Shown in pieces: positions 25,933-36,373 of a stretch of 64,000 nt of DNA; position 1 is the first letter of the stretch, and the number at the start of each line of letters is the position of its first letter. This DNA is from CAWCDJ01 sp963836015. GTDB lineage: Bacteria; Acidobacteriota; Terriglobia; Bryobacterales; Bryobacteraceae. The DNA is taken from positions 186,001 through 250,000 of the forward strand of contig CAWIIF010000008.1 in NCBI GenBank assembly GCA_963836015.1, written 5' to 3'. The notes under the pieces were generated by a model. The model had not been told where the DNA came from, ran no database searches, and was given only the letters and a program-made list of their open reading frames with translations. A program made the translations under genes and the position numbers.

Positions 25933-27264
25933 ATGACTGCCGCGAATCAGCCTGCGTGGCAACTCGTCCGTCCATACGCCCGATATCTTTACTACTTGAT
26001 GCGGCCGGTCCGGCGCCCGGACTATTTCGAGGCGCCGTGGAGATTTCCCTCCCGCGGCGTCGATTCCGAAGCTGCCGGCGATCTGGAATCTCTCGGTAGT
26101 AACCCTGAAGATACTGCGTTCCTCTTTTTACCGATGGTGGACTGGCATATCCGGATGCAGCGCCCCCAGCAACTGGCGCTGGCGCTTGCCAAGCTGGGAC
26201 ACACCTGCATCTACGTCAATCCCCAACTGGGATGCGAGTACCGCCTGCCGTACCTGTTCGATCCGCACCCGAAGGTTGCGCGGATTTCCGACCGCATCCT
26301 GGAACTGCATGTTCACCTGCCGCACGAACATGAGTCGCACAGCCGCCGGCTCCGCGAAAGGGAGACGGCAAGAATCGTGGCCGCGGTGGGCAGGCTGATG
26401 GAGCAGTGCGGCATCACGAATGCCCTACAGGTCGTCAGCTTTCCGCGGTGGCTGGAGGTCGCCGAGACTATTCGGGCAGATCGTGGCTTTCCGCTCCTTT
26501 ACGATTGCCACGATCGCGTAGAGGGATTCAGCCGGATCTCGCGCGACATCGTGCGGCAGGAAAGCGCTTTGCTGGCCTCGGCGGATCATATCAGTTTCTC
26601 CGCCGAAAGCTTGAAGCGCGCCGTGCTGGAACAGTGCCCTGAGTATGGGGCCAAAGCCTCCTTGATCGGCAACGGCGCCACCCCCGAAGATTTCGGATTC
26701 TCGCCGGGGCCGCGCCCCGCGGGGCCGCAGCGGGTGATCGGGTATGCCGGCGCCCTGGAGGAATGGTTCGACCTGGATGCGGTCTTATGCGCGGCGCGCG
26801 CGCTGCCGGAGTGCCGCTTTCAAATGCTCGGCCGGGTGGAGCATGCAAAGCTGAAGCTGCTGAAGCAGCTGCGCAATGTGGAACTGGTGGGCGAAGTGCC
26901 GTATGAATCCCTGCCGCGATACATGCACCGGTGGAGCGCGGCGATGGTGCCGTTTCTGATCAACCGCGTGACGAATACGGTCGATCCGATCAAGCTGTAC
27001 GAATACTTCAGCGTCGGGCTGCCGGTGGTCGCGACACCGCTGCCGGAAATCGTCCGCCGCTATCGCGATGTAACTTACGTGGCGAAGGATGCCTCGGAGT
27101 TCCCGCTGCGGCTGCGGGAGGCGCTCGCCGAGCCGGACGGCCCAATGCGCCAGCGGCGGAAGCAGATTGCGGCGAAAGAGACCTGGATCAGCCGGGCACG
27201 CTCGATTCTGGCGGTGTCCCGCACGCTGTCCGATGCCCGCTCCCTTACCGTCGCGGCTCTGTAA
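25933..27264 (+). CDS. GT4-like glycosyltransferase
   Basis: A 443-aa protein, homologous in layout to the first half of the preceding glycosyltransferase. Visible: DWHIRMQRPQQLALALA near residue 73 and, in the C-terminal Rossmann half, VIGYAGALEEWFDLDAV, VELVGEVPYESLP and the sugar-nucleotide motif TVDPIKLYEYFSVGLPVVATPLPE. It starts at the ATGA overlap with the split glycosyltransferase stop, so translation was coupled; transcription now passes through an insertion sequence. The acceptor is unknown; likely an envelope polysaccharide. It overlaps the convergent gene by 20 bp. Confidence 0.87.
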   Translation: MTAANQPAWQLVRPYARYLYYLMRPVRRPDYFEAPWRFPSRGVDSEAAGDLESLGSNPEDTAFLFLPMVDWHIRMQRPQQLALALAKLGHTCIYVNPQLGCEYRLPYLFDPHPKVARISDRILELHVHLPHEHESHSRRLRERETARIVAAVGRLMEQCGITNALQVVSFPRWLEVAETIRADRGFPLLYDCHDRVEGFSRISRDIVRQESALLASADHISFSAESLKRAVLEQCPEYGAKASLIGNGATPEDFGFSPGPRPAGPQRVIGYAGALEEWFDLDAVLCAARALPECRFQMLGRVEHAKLKLLKQLRNVELVGEVPYESLPRYMHRWSAAMVPFLINRVTNTVDPIKLYEYFSVGLPVVATPLPEIVRRYRDVTYVAKDASEFPLRLREALAEPDGPMRQRRKQIAAKETWISRARSILAVSRTLSDARSLTVAAL

Positions 27265-29296
27265 CGACCGAAGCCGCCAGGCGGTAGACGGCCATCGAGC
27301 CGTACTGATACTCCTTCACGGTGTCGTCTTTGAGAAACGCGCCCACGGTGCGAGGCTCGGCGGTGATCTCTTTGAGGTCGGCCGGCGCTACGAAGAACCG
27401 GATTCCGCGCTCACTGGCCAATCGCAGCGCATCGCCGTCCGAACGCACGGACGCGACGGCGGCCGAAAACTGCGGCTGGTGCCATGCCGCTACCCAGGAG
27501 CGGCCGATCAGGCCGGCGATGTGATTGGTTCCGATGAACCACACCGGCGCCCCGGGGCTTTCCAGATTTAAATAAGCGATTAGCCCGCGCACGGGCGCCA
27601 TAGTCCGGATGTAGGTCTCGCTTTCGCTCCGGGCGTCGAGCGGCGAGAGATAGAAGCTTTTTTCGTACCAGCCCGAGGAAGGCAGAAAGTACAGGTTGAG
27701 CAGCACGAGGCCGGCCGATACCGCTCCTAGCGCCTTGAAAAACGACGGGTCGCGCAACCGGACGGCTCCGGCAAAAGACAGGAAGGACACGCTCGCGAGC
27801 GCCAGCGCCGGATACAGATAGCGGAGGTACGGTTGCACGGAAAGGACCGCGATGCCCGATACGAGAGCCGCAGCCAGTGCCGCGCGTGCGGTAAAAGCGG
27901 TCCGACGCCCGAACAGCGCCAGAGAGAGCGGAAGCAGCAGCAGGAACTGAAACCCCATCGATCCATCCTGCGATTCCAGGAAGCGGTGCGAATGGAAGGT
28001 GAGCTGATAGAGCGAATCCCAGGACGGAATCGAGCCGCCTGGAAACGGCGAGCGAAAGAGCGGGCTCGCATACGGATAGATGGTGCTGCCGGTTTTCCAC
28101 CACGCCAACGCATAAGCCGGCACACCGGTGAGCAGCGCGACCAGTAAGGCGGCCAGCCCATAGCGGAGCAGAGGCCGGCGGTGAGGCCGCGCGGCCGCGG
28201 CGACGGCGAAGCCGGCCAGGGGCAGGGCGCAAGTGATGGCTCCGAACTTGGCGGCCAGCGAGGTTCCCAGGAATAGCCCCAGGAGCAGGAGATACGCCGG
28301 GCGGCGAGTGGCGTGGAAGCGGTCGAGGGCCAGCAGCGCGGCCAAGATCATGACCGCCAGGAAATTTTCGATGAACAACGATCCGGTTACGAGTTGTACA
28401 AGGGGGACGGAAGCAAACAACGACACGCCGAGCAGCGCGGACGCCCGTTGTAGGTAACGCCGTCCGAAGCAGTAGAGGATGGCCAGCAGGGCGGCGAGAA
28501 GCAGGAAGTTCATGAGGCGGGCGGCGAACTCGCCCCCCAGCAGATATGCCGCGGTGTATAACCAGTCGCCCGCCATCGGGCTGACCGCCCAGATGTACTG
28601 CGCGGGGTCGAAAGGCCAGAAGTGATGGATGGCCACATACGACGGCAGCATCAGGTGGACCGCCAGGCCGTCGTAGCCGACCTCCGGCTTGACGGCCACC
28701 AGTAGCTGCGCCAGCACCGCGAAGGAAACGAGCGCTCCGGCGGCGAAGACATGCGGGCGTAGGAACGACGAAGGCCGGAGGGCGCGGGCGAATCCGGCCG
28801 CGTAGTACGGGATGGCGCCGCGGTTCGCCACGATGGGCACGGACAATGCGGCCAGATAGATGGCGCGATGGTTGACGGGCCAGTGCGCCGCGACGCCGGC
28901 AGCGAAGGCGATCCATGCGATTCCGGCGAGGAACGCCAGCGCTCCCGATTCGAGAAACGGGCGGACTTCGCGCCGCAATCCAAGGCGTTCGAGGAACGCG
29001 TCGCCCAGCAGCAGCGCCGAGGACGCCAGAAAGGCCACAGCAGCGACCGGGCCGAATCCCACCGTGGCGACGGCGTCGAAGAGAGCGAAGGCCGCAAGGC
29101 TCGGCACGAACAGCGCCGGCCGTATCCACCACAGCAGCAGCGCGGCCGCCAGGTACCCGGCCACGAGCCATTCCAGCCGCGCAAGCCCTTCCCCGTTCCA
29201 CACCTGCTGGGCAAACAGGTGCGACGTCGCGAAGCCGAAGGTGAGAACGCCCAGCAATACCGCGAAGACGGTCCAGAGAACGGAGCGGCTATGCAA
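27245..29296 (-). CDS. Polytopic GT39/ArnT-like membrane protein
   Basis: A 683-aa integral membrane protein with about twelve hydrophobic segments from residue 8 to near 545, then an extracytoplasmic C-terminal domain. It has the general shape of lipid-linked-sugar GT39-type transferases or related DUF2029 proteins (loop after the first membrane helix with Asp and Glu, VKPEVGYDGLAVHL). The start is TTG at 29296 with AGGA 8 nt upstream. It lies 10 bp after pgi and is probably co-transcribed with it. The substrate is not predictable. Its 3' end overlaps the glycosyltransferase gene by 20 bp. Confidence 0.72.
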   Translation of the reverse strand: MHSRSVLWTVFAVLLGVLTFGFATSHLFAQQVWNGEGLARLEWLVAGYLAAALLLWWIRPALFVPSLAAFALFDAVATVGFGPVAAVAFLASSALLLGDAFLERLGLRREVRPFLESGALAFLAGIAWIAFAAGVAAHWPVNHRAIYLAALSVPIVANRGAIPYYAAGFARALRPSSFLRPHVFAAGALVSFAVLAQLLVAVKPEVGYDGLAVHLMLPSYVAIHHFWPFDPAQYIWAVSPMAGDWLYTAAYLLGGEFAARLMNFLLLAALLAILYCFGRRYLQRASALLGVSLFASVPLVQLVTGSLFIENFLAVMILAALLALDRFHATRRPAYLLLLGLFLGTSLAAKFGAITCALPLAGFAVAAAARPHRRPLLRYGLAALLVALLTGVPAYALAWWKTGSTIYPYASPLFRSPFPGGSIPSWDSLYQLTFHSHRFLESQDGSMGFQFLLLLPLSLALFGRRTAFTARAALAAALVSGIAVLSVQPYLRYLYPALALASVSFLSFAGAVRLRDPSFFKALGAVSAGLVLLNLYFLPSSGWYEKSFYLSPLDARSESETYIRTMAPVRGLIAYLNLESPGAPVWFIGTNHIAGLIGRSWVAAWHQPQFSAAVASVRSDGDALRLASERGIRFFVAPADLKEITAEPRTVGAFLKDDTVKEYQYGSMAVYRLAASVVTEPRR

Positions 29297-29306
29297 CGGG
29301 GCGATC

Positions 29307-30956
<1,650 letters not shown>

Positions 30957-30971
30957 GTTTCTACCATCATC

Positions 30972-31001
30972 TTATAACTGCTAAAGATCCGGGACTGTCA
31001 A
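30972..31001 (-). promoter_or_regulatory. Promoter for pgi
   Basis: On the minus strand TTGACA (31001-30996), an 18-bp spacer and TTATAA (30977-30972) lie 16 bp before the pgi ATG. A good sigma-70-type match in an AT-rich patch. Confidence 0.55.
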
Positions 31002-31011
31002 AATATAAGGA

Positions 31012-32196
31012 ATGGCAGCGGTCGATTGTATTCTCACGTTGAATAGCGGCTCCTCCAGCCTGAAGTTCGCATTGGTGGCGGGAGGTGTACGGGCGGTGCA
31101 TGGCAGTCTCGAGCGGATTGGGTTGAAAGGCGGCGCGTTTCGCGTCCGTACGGCGGCCGGCGATCGGACGGACGAGGGCATCGATCTGCCCGATCATGAC
31201 GCCGCGCTCCAACGCCTATTTGCCTGGCTGGCCGCGAGCCCGCACAGGCTCGCGGCCGCCGGACACCGCCTGGTATACGGAGGCCGCGAGTACACGCGGC
31301 CGCACCTGATCGTCCCTAAGCTGGTGGCAGACCTGCGCCAACTCGTGCCCTTTGCGCCGGAGCACCTGCCCCACGAGCTGAAGGCCATTGAGGCGGTGAT
31401 GCGGGCCTACCCGGATCTGCCGCAGGTGGCGTGCTTCGATACCGCGTTTCATGCGACGTCTCCGGAGATCGCGCACTGGTATCCGCTGCCTCGGACCTAT
31501 TGGCAGCAGGGTGTGATCCGCTACGGATTTCATGGTCTCTCCTACGAGTACATCCTCCAGGAACTGGAACGGGAGGCGGGTGCGGGAGCGGCCGGGGGGC
31601 GTGTGATCATCGCGCACCTGGGAAATGGGGCGAGCATGGCCGCCGTTCGCGGAGGCCAGCCCGTGGACACAACGATGGGATTCACGCCCGCCGGGGGACT
31701 CATGATGGGGACGCGGTCGGGCGATCTGGATCCCGGCGTGATCCTCTTCCTGGTGGAGCAGGGCGGACTCTCAGCCGCGGAGGTTAGGGAAATGTTGAAC
31801 GCCCGTTCCGGACTACTGGGCGTTTCCGGGAGCAGTTCGGATATGCAGGAGCTGCTGGAGCGCGAGTCAGCGGACCCGGCCGCGGCGCTGGCCATCGAGC
31901 TGTTCTGTTACGAGGCGAAGAAGTTCGCGGGAGCGCTCGCAGCGGTGCTCGGCGGCCTCGATACCCTCGTGTTCACAGCGGGGATTGGGGAAAATGCCGC
32001 AGCCGTTCGGGCCCGTATCTGCGCCGGCCTCGAGTTCCTCGGAATTCGCATCGAAATGGGGAGGAACGAACGTCATGAGGCCGTCATCTCCGACGGCTCC
32101 GGCCCGGTAACAGTCCGGGTGATGAAGACCGACGAGGAAGTGATGATCGCGAGGCACACCGCGGGGGTAATTGGCCCGGCGGCTACGGCTCTGTGA
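31012..32196 (+). CDS. ackA: Acetate kinase
   Basis: Interconverts acetyl phosphate plus ADP and acetate plus ATP. The 394-aa protein has N11 in LTLNSGSSSLK, the GFHGLSY motif, the TPAGGLMMGTRSGDLDPG motif near 224-240 and the AGIGEN ATP motif near 322. No pta or phosphoketolase gene is next to it, so the source of acetyl phosphate must be encoded elsewhere. The ribosome site AAGGA is immediately next to the ATG, closer than usual, so initiation may be weak or a downstream start may be used. It is divergent to pgi. Confidence 0.95.
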   Translation: MAAVDCILTLNSGSSSLKFALVAGGVRAVHGSLERIGLKGGAFRVRTAAGDRTDEGIDLPDHDAALQRLFAWLAASPHRLAAAGHRLVYGGREYTRPHLIVPKLVADLRQLVPFAPEHLPHELKAIEAVMRAYPDLPQVACFDTAFHATSPEIAHWYPLPRTYWQQGVIRYGFHGLSYEYILQELEREAGAGAAGGRVIIAHLGNGASMAAVRGGQPVDTTMGFTPAGGLMMGTRSGDLDPGVILFLVEQGGLSAAEVREMLNARSGLLGVSGSSSDMQELLERESADPAAALAIELFCYEAKKFAGALAAVLGGLDTLVFTAGIGENAAAVRARICAGLEFLGIRIEMGRNERHEAVISDGSGPVTVRVMKTDEEVMIARHTAGVIGPAATAL

Positions 32197-32422
32197 CTCC
32201 CAGGTTGCGCAATCGGGCAGCCAGCCGGTCCGCGCGTTGCTTTTCTTTCTCCAGTTCTTCTGTCCGTTCGCGTAGCAAAACGGTAAACCACTCGGTTACC
32301 GGGTCGGATGCCAGCGCTCGCAGGTAGTCGTCCACGGTGGGCTCGCCCGCACGTGCGCGGCGTGTGAGCTCATTGAGTCTCCGGACCGTCTCGACGATGG
32401 AATCCCCTGCTGGGTTGTCCAT
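32183..32422 (-). CDS. Small hypothetical protein with C-terminal coiled coil
   Basis: A 79-aa acidic protein: a central helix-forming region (RRLNELTRRARAGEPTVDDY) and a C-terminal coiled coil rich in Glu, Lys and Arg (RERTEELEKEKQRADR). I chose ATG 32422 because GAAGAGG lies 5 nt upstream. It overlaps the end of ackA by 14 bp on the other strand. No family recognised. Similar small proteins may act as helical adaptors, but that is speculation. Confidence 0.6.
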   Translation of the reverse strand: MDNPAGDSIVETVRRLNELTRRARAGEPTVDDYLRALASDPVTEWFTVLLRERTEELEKEKQRADRLAARLRNLGVTEP

Positions 32423-32550
32423 GATTACCTCTTCTTCCCCTCCGAGCGACTTGTATCGCTGCATTCTATCAGGTTCGCGGAAAGCGTGTAAATTCACGGA
32501 TTTAGCCACCTGGCAACCTCAGCTGAAACCTTGTTTACAAACCACAACTC

Positions 32551-35500
32551 GTGGATAATGCTTTCGGGGTGATTTTGCCAACTGATGGTTCTGGCGAGCC
32601 AGCATCTTCAGGTCCGGAATCCTGCCACGATCCGGACCCGGATCTCCATGCCCAGGAGCCGTTTGCGGTAGTCGCCGCGGGCGCCTCTGCGGGCGGGCTG
32701 GAGGCGTTCACCGAACTGCTGCGATGCCTGCCGGCCGACACGGGAATGGCGTTCGTCTTCATCCAGCACCTGGCCCCCGGCCACGAGAGCATGCTGCCTC
32801 AACTGCTCTCCAGGGAGTCCGCCATGCCGGTAAGCCAGGTGGAGGACGGCACGGTCCTTGCGCCCAACCATGTCTATGTAATCCCGCCCAACGCCGCCAT
32901 GACGATTTCGGGTCTCGTACTCGCATTGAAATCGAGAGGGGCGGTGGGGACAACGATCGACGGCTTCCTGCGCTCCCTTGCCGAGAGCCGGAAGAGCTTG
33001 GCGATCGCGGTGATCCTCTCGGGAACAGGGTCCGACGGAACGCTGGGAGTGCAGGCGGTTGCCGAGGAGGGCGGCGTCGTTTTCGCACAGGACCCGTTCT
33101 CGGCGAAGTTCGACGGTATGCCGCGAAGCGCCATCGCCACCGGTTGCGTGGATTTCGTTCTGCCGGCGGCGGAAATTGCCGCGGAACTGGCCAGAGTCGC
33201 CCGCGAGCCCCGGATCATTCATCGCAATATCCCGGAAGGCCCTGCACAACTTCCCGATCCGGAAGGCTTTGAGGAGCTTCTCGACTTGCTGCGCACCGGT
33301 ACCGGCATCGACTTCAGCCTCTACCGGCAATCGACCGTGCGGCGCCGGGCCCTGCGGCGAGTCGGACTTCTCAAGCAGGGGTCCCTCCGTAACTACTTGG
33401 AGCACATGAAAGAACACCCGGATGAGCTGCAGGCCCTGGCGCAAGACATCCTGATCCGCGTCACGCACTTTTTCCGCGACCCGGAAGCCTTCGAGGTTTT
33501 GGCCCACAGGGTGTTCCCGGCGCTGATCCGGAAGACTCCGGATCGCGCCGTGAGGATATGGGTGCCGGGGTGTTCCACCGGCGAGGAGGCATATTCGATT
33601 GCGATCTGCTTTCTCGAGGTGGCGGAACAAATGCTGAGTCACGTTCCGGTACAGGTCTTCGCGACCGATATCAACGAGGCCGCCATCGAGAAGGCCCGGC
33701 GGGGCGTGTACCTCGAGAACATCGCAGCGGACGTCTCCCCGGAACGGCTGGCGCGTTTCTTCGTGCGCATGGGGAAAGAGTTCCGGATCAGCAGAAAGCT
33801 TCGGGACCAGTGCATCTTCTCCAGGCACGACCTGCTCATCGATCCTCCGTTCTCACGAATGGACCTGGTGAGTTGCCGGAATGTGTTGATCTACATGGAT
33901 TGGACGCATGAGCAGGCGCTTTCCAGGTTCCACTTCGCACTTAACCCGGGAGGCTTTCTCCTGCTGGGCAAGTCCGAAACCGCAAGTTCCTCACCTGACC
34001 TGTTTACCCCGTTGGACAAGGCGGCGCGCCTTTACGTGAGACAGGACTCCGCCGGGCGGTTGGCCCGCGCGAGCGGCAGAAAGACGGCGGTCCGCCAACC
34101 GCAACGAGGTCCCGTGTCACCGGCGTCGCGGCAGCAGCGCAGCATCGATCTCCGCCACCGCGCCTATCAGGTGATGGTTGAGAGGTATGGTACTCCGTGG
34201 GTGGTCGTCGACAGGGAACTTCATGCCGTTTCGGGCGGAGAGACCGCCGGCTTATTGGCAAGCCCTTCCGTCACAGGGGACCAGAGGACGCTGAACGTGG
34301 CCGGCTCCGATCAAGGGGACGCTTTGAAAAATGCCGTCCGGACCGCCGGCAGAACGGGCCAGTCGATCCGGTTGGAGCGGGTGAAGCTTGGTGAAGGCCC
34401 CTCCGGTGAAGTCAACGTCGAAATTACACCGCTCGGTCCGGACCGGCAGCACTTTCTGATCGTGTCCGAGAACCGGGATTCACAGCTTCAGCCGAACCTC
34501 GAACCTGGGAGTATCCCTGCGCCTGATGACAGGGGTGATTTCGAGATCCGGATCAGCCGCCTCCGGAAAGAGCTTGCCTCCAGCCGGGCGCGGCTGGAGT
34601 TGGTCGTTAGCGAGCAGGAAGCCGCCAGCGAGGAGATTGTCGCTTCGAACGAAGAACTGCAGAGCCTCAACGAAGAGTTGGAAAGCTCTAAAGAGGAACT
34701 CGAGGCCACCAATGAGGAGTTGACTACGGTCAACCAGGAGCTGCAGATCCGCAACACCGAACTCGACAGCGCTCGCGAGTTTGCGCAGGCCACCATCGAC
34801 ACTGTTCGCTCCTCGCTCGTCGTTCTCGGCCCGGACCTTCGGGTACTCAGGGCCAACCAATCCTTCTATCGGACGTTCTGCGTATCCCCGGCCGAGATCG
34901 AGCGCCGCTTCATCTACGAGTTGGGGGGCGGGCACTGGAGCATTCCCCGGCTTCGGCTCCTGCTCGAGGAGGTTCTGCCGGCGAACCATGTGATGGAAGA
35001 TTTCGAGGTGGAGTACGATCCTGGTCCCGCGGGGCGGCGGACGCTTCTCATGAACGCGCGCCGGTTCGAGCGGGAGCAGCGGATCCTCCTGGCGATCGAA
35101 GACGTGACCGAAATCCGGCGCGCTGAGGAACATTTGCGGCAATCGCAGAAGATGGAAGCGATCGGCTACCTGGCGGCGGGCGTGGCTCACGACTTTAACA
35201 ATCTGCTGACGGGCATCCTTGGGAACGCGAGCCTTCTGCTGAGCGCGCTTCCCCAGAATGATACCCGGAGGAAATTGATCGACAATGTTATCAGCGGCGG
35301 AGAGCGGGCAGCGGACTTAACGCGGCAGCTTCTCGCCTATGCGGGAAAGGGCCGGTTCTACCTGGAACGGGTAGATCTTTCGGACGCAGTAATGCAGGTC
35401 AGCGGGCTCTCTCATTCCTCCATTCCCCACAATGTGCAGCTCCGGCTGGATCTCGACAAGGATCTCCCTCTGCTGCTGGTCGACAAGGGCCAGATGCAGC

Positions 35501-36282
35501 AAGTCGCGATGAACCTGATCATCAATGCCGCCGAAGCGATCGGCAAAGCCGCGGGCACCATTCTGGTGAGGACGGGCAGGCAGACCGTAACGGGCCCGCT
35601 GCCGGACCTGCATCCGAACCAGCCGCTGGCGTGCGGCGAGTATGTCTTTCTGGAAGTGCAGGACGATGGCATCGGGATGGACGAACAGACCATCTGTAGG
35701 ATTTTCGATCCCTTCTTCACGACAAAATTCACGGGTCGCGGGCTGGGTCTGGCAGCAGTCTTGGGCGCAGTCCGGCAGCAAAAGGGGGCCATTCAGGTCC
35801 ACAGCGTTCCGGGACGCGGCAGTTCCTTCCGAGTGCTGTTACCCGCCAGCGAAAAGCCGCTGGAGGTCAACGAGTCGGCCGTTCCCGAAGACTTGCGCGG
35901 CGCCGGCACCATTCTGGTTGTGGACGACGAGGAGATGATCCGGACCTTCACGATGTCGGCGTTGGAGAGATACGGCTACACCGTGCTCCTGGCGCCGGAC
36001 GGCCGGGAAGGAGTCCGGTTGTTCGCGGAAAGATCAAATGACATCTCGCTGGTGCTGCTCGACGTGGCGATGCCGGAAATGGGCGGGCTCGAAACGATGG
36101 AGCGGATTCGGGAGATCCGGCCGGACGTCCCCGTGCTCGTCTGCAGCGGGCTGGGCGATGTGGACGTAGAAGCGCGTTTTGCAGGCAAGAACGTCGCAGG
36201 GTTCTTCCCAAAGCCGTACACCGAAATGCAGCTTGCCGCTAAGGTTAAGGCGTGCATGGCTCCAGCAGCCGGGAGCGATTGA
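32551..36282 (+). CDS. CheB-CheR-PAS-histidine kinase-receiver hybrid protein
   Basis: A 1243-aa signalling protein. Domain order: CheB methylesterase (about 38-225; Ser46, His73, Asp162 fit the triad), CheR methyltransferase (about 245-495; VPGCSTGEEAYSIA near 337), a linker, a Glu-rich coiled coil (about 660-745), a PAS domain (about 745-860), HisKA with VAHDFNNLL (His near 880), HATPase (GIGMDEQ, then GRGLGLAAVLG), and a C-terminal receiver (VVDDEEMIR near 1122; phospho-acceptor Asp near 1170). It starts with GTG. Methylation and demethylation domains fused to a kinase suggest an adaptive phospho-signal system; no receptor gene lies beside it. Confidence 0.92.
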   Translation: MDNAFGVILPTDGSGEPASSGPESCHDPDPDLHAQEPFAVVAAGASAGGLEAFTELLRCLPADTGMAFVFIQHLAPGHESMLPQLLSRESAMPVSQVEDGTVLAPNHVYVIPPNAAMTISGLVLALKSRGAVGTTIDGFLRSLAESRKSLAIAVILSGTGSDGTLGVQAVAEEGGVVFAQDPFSAKFDGMPRSAIATGCVDFVLPAAEIAAELARVAREPRIIHRNIPEGPAQLPDPEGFEELLDLLRTGTGIDFSLYRQSTVRRRALRRVGLLKQGSLRNYLEHMKEHPDELQALAQDILIRVTHFFRDPEAFEVLAHRVFPALIRKTPDRAVRIWVPGCSTGEEAYSIAICFLEVAEQMLSHVPVQVFATDINEAAIEKARRGVYLENIAADVSPERLARFFVRMGKEFRISRKLRDQCIFSRHDLLIDPPFSRMDLVSCRNVLIYMDWTHEQALSRFHFALNPGGFLLLGKSETASSSPDLFTPLDKAARLYVRQDSAGRLARASGRKTAVRQPQRGPVSPASRQQRSIDLRHRAYQVMVERYGTPWVVVDRELHAVSGGETAGLLASPSVTGDQRTLNVAGSDQGDALKNAVRTAGRTGQSIRLERVKLGEGPSGEVNVEITPLGPDRQHFLIVSENRDSQLQPNLEPGSIPAPDDRGDFEIRISRLRKELASSRARLELVVSEQEAASEEIVASNEELQSLNEELESSKEELEATNEELTTVNQELQIRNTELDSAREFAQATIDTVRSSLVVLGPDLRVLRANQSFYRTFCVSPAEIERRFIYELGGGHWSIPRLRLLLEEVLPANHVMEDFEVEYDPGPAGRRTLLMNARRFEREQRILLAIEDVTEIRRAEEHLRQSQKMEAIGYLAAGVAHDFNNLLTGILGNASLLLSALPQNDTRRKLIDNVISGGERAADLTRQLLAYAGKGRFYLERVDLSDAVMQVSGLSHSSIPHNVQLRLDLDKDLPLLLVDKGQMQQVAMNLIINAAEAIGKAAGTILVRTGRQTVTGPLPDLHPNQPLACGEYVFLEVQDDGIGMDEQTICRIFDPFFTTKFTGRGLGLAAVLGAVRQQKGAIQVHSVPGRGSSFRVLLPASEKPLEVNESAVPEDLRGAGTILVVDDEEMIRTFTMSALERYGYTVLLAPDGREGVRLFAERSNDISLVLLDVAMPEMGGLETMERIREIRPDVPVLVCSGLGDVDVEARFAGKNVAGFFPKPYTEMQLAAKVKACMAPAAGSD

Positions 36283-36373
36283 TCGGGAGAAGTTTACTTC
36301 TTGCTGCCCACCGCTCCACGGTCCGGCGTGCTAAAATTCACCTAAATCCTTCTCAGAGGTTAGGAGCAAAACA

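Larger units (their letters stand above)
21732..25936 (+). pseudogene. Two-domain glycosyltransferase (GT4-like + GT2) split by an ISAzo13-like element
   Basis: Segments 21732-23754 and 25674-25936 join in frame to a 761-aa protein. The N-terminal half (about residues 115-470) is a GT4-like UDP-sugar transferase; GVDPVKAYEYLSQGKPVVSTPLPEL is the nucleotide-sugar part. The second half (about 475-740) is a GT2 domain with VSILILTYNS, VVIVDNHSFDGT and EDDDFSLR. The element enters within EDDDFSLR-VRRAGYRIVV. Without it the protein is complete, including the C-terminus ending SLCHL. Its stop overlaps the next gene's ATG (ATGA). The remaining 5' part could still yield a truncated GT4 plus partial GT2 protein. 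Confidence 0.9.

Noticed and set aside
36288..36301. AGAAGT-TT-ACTTCT inverted repeat after the hybrid kinase stop as a terminator
   Set aside because: The stem is AT-rich and short, with no T-run after it; it may be chance.
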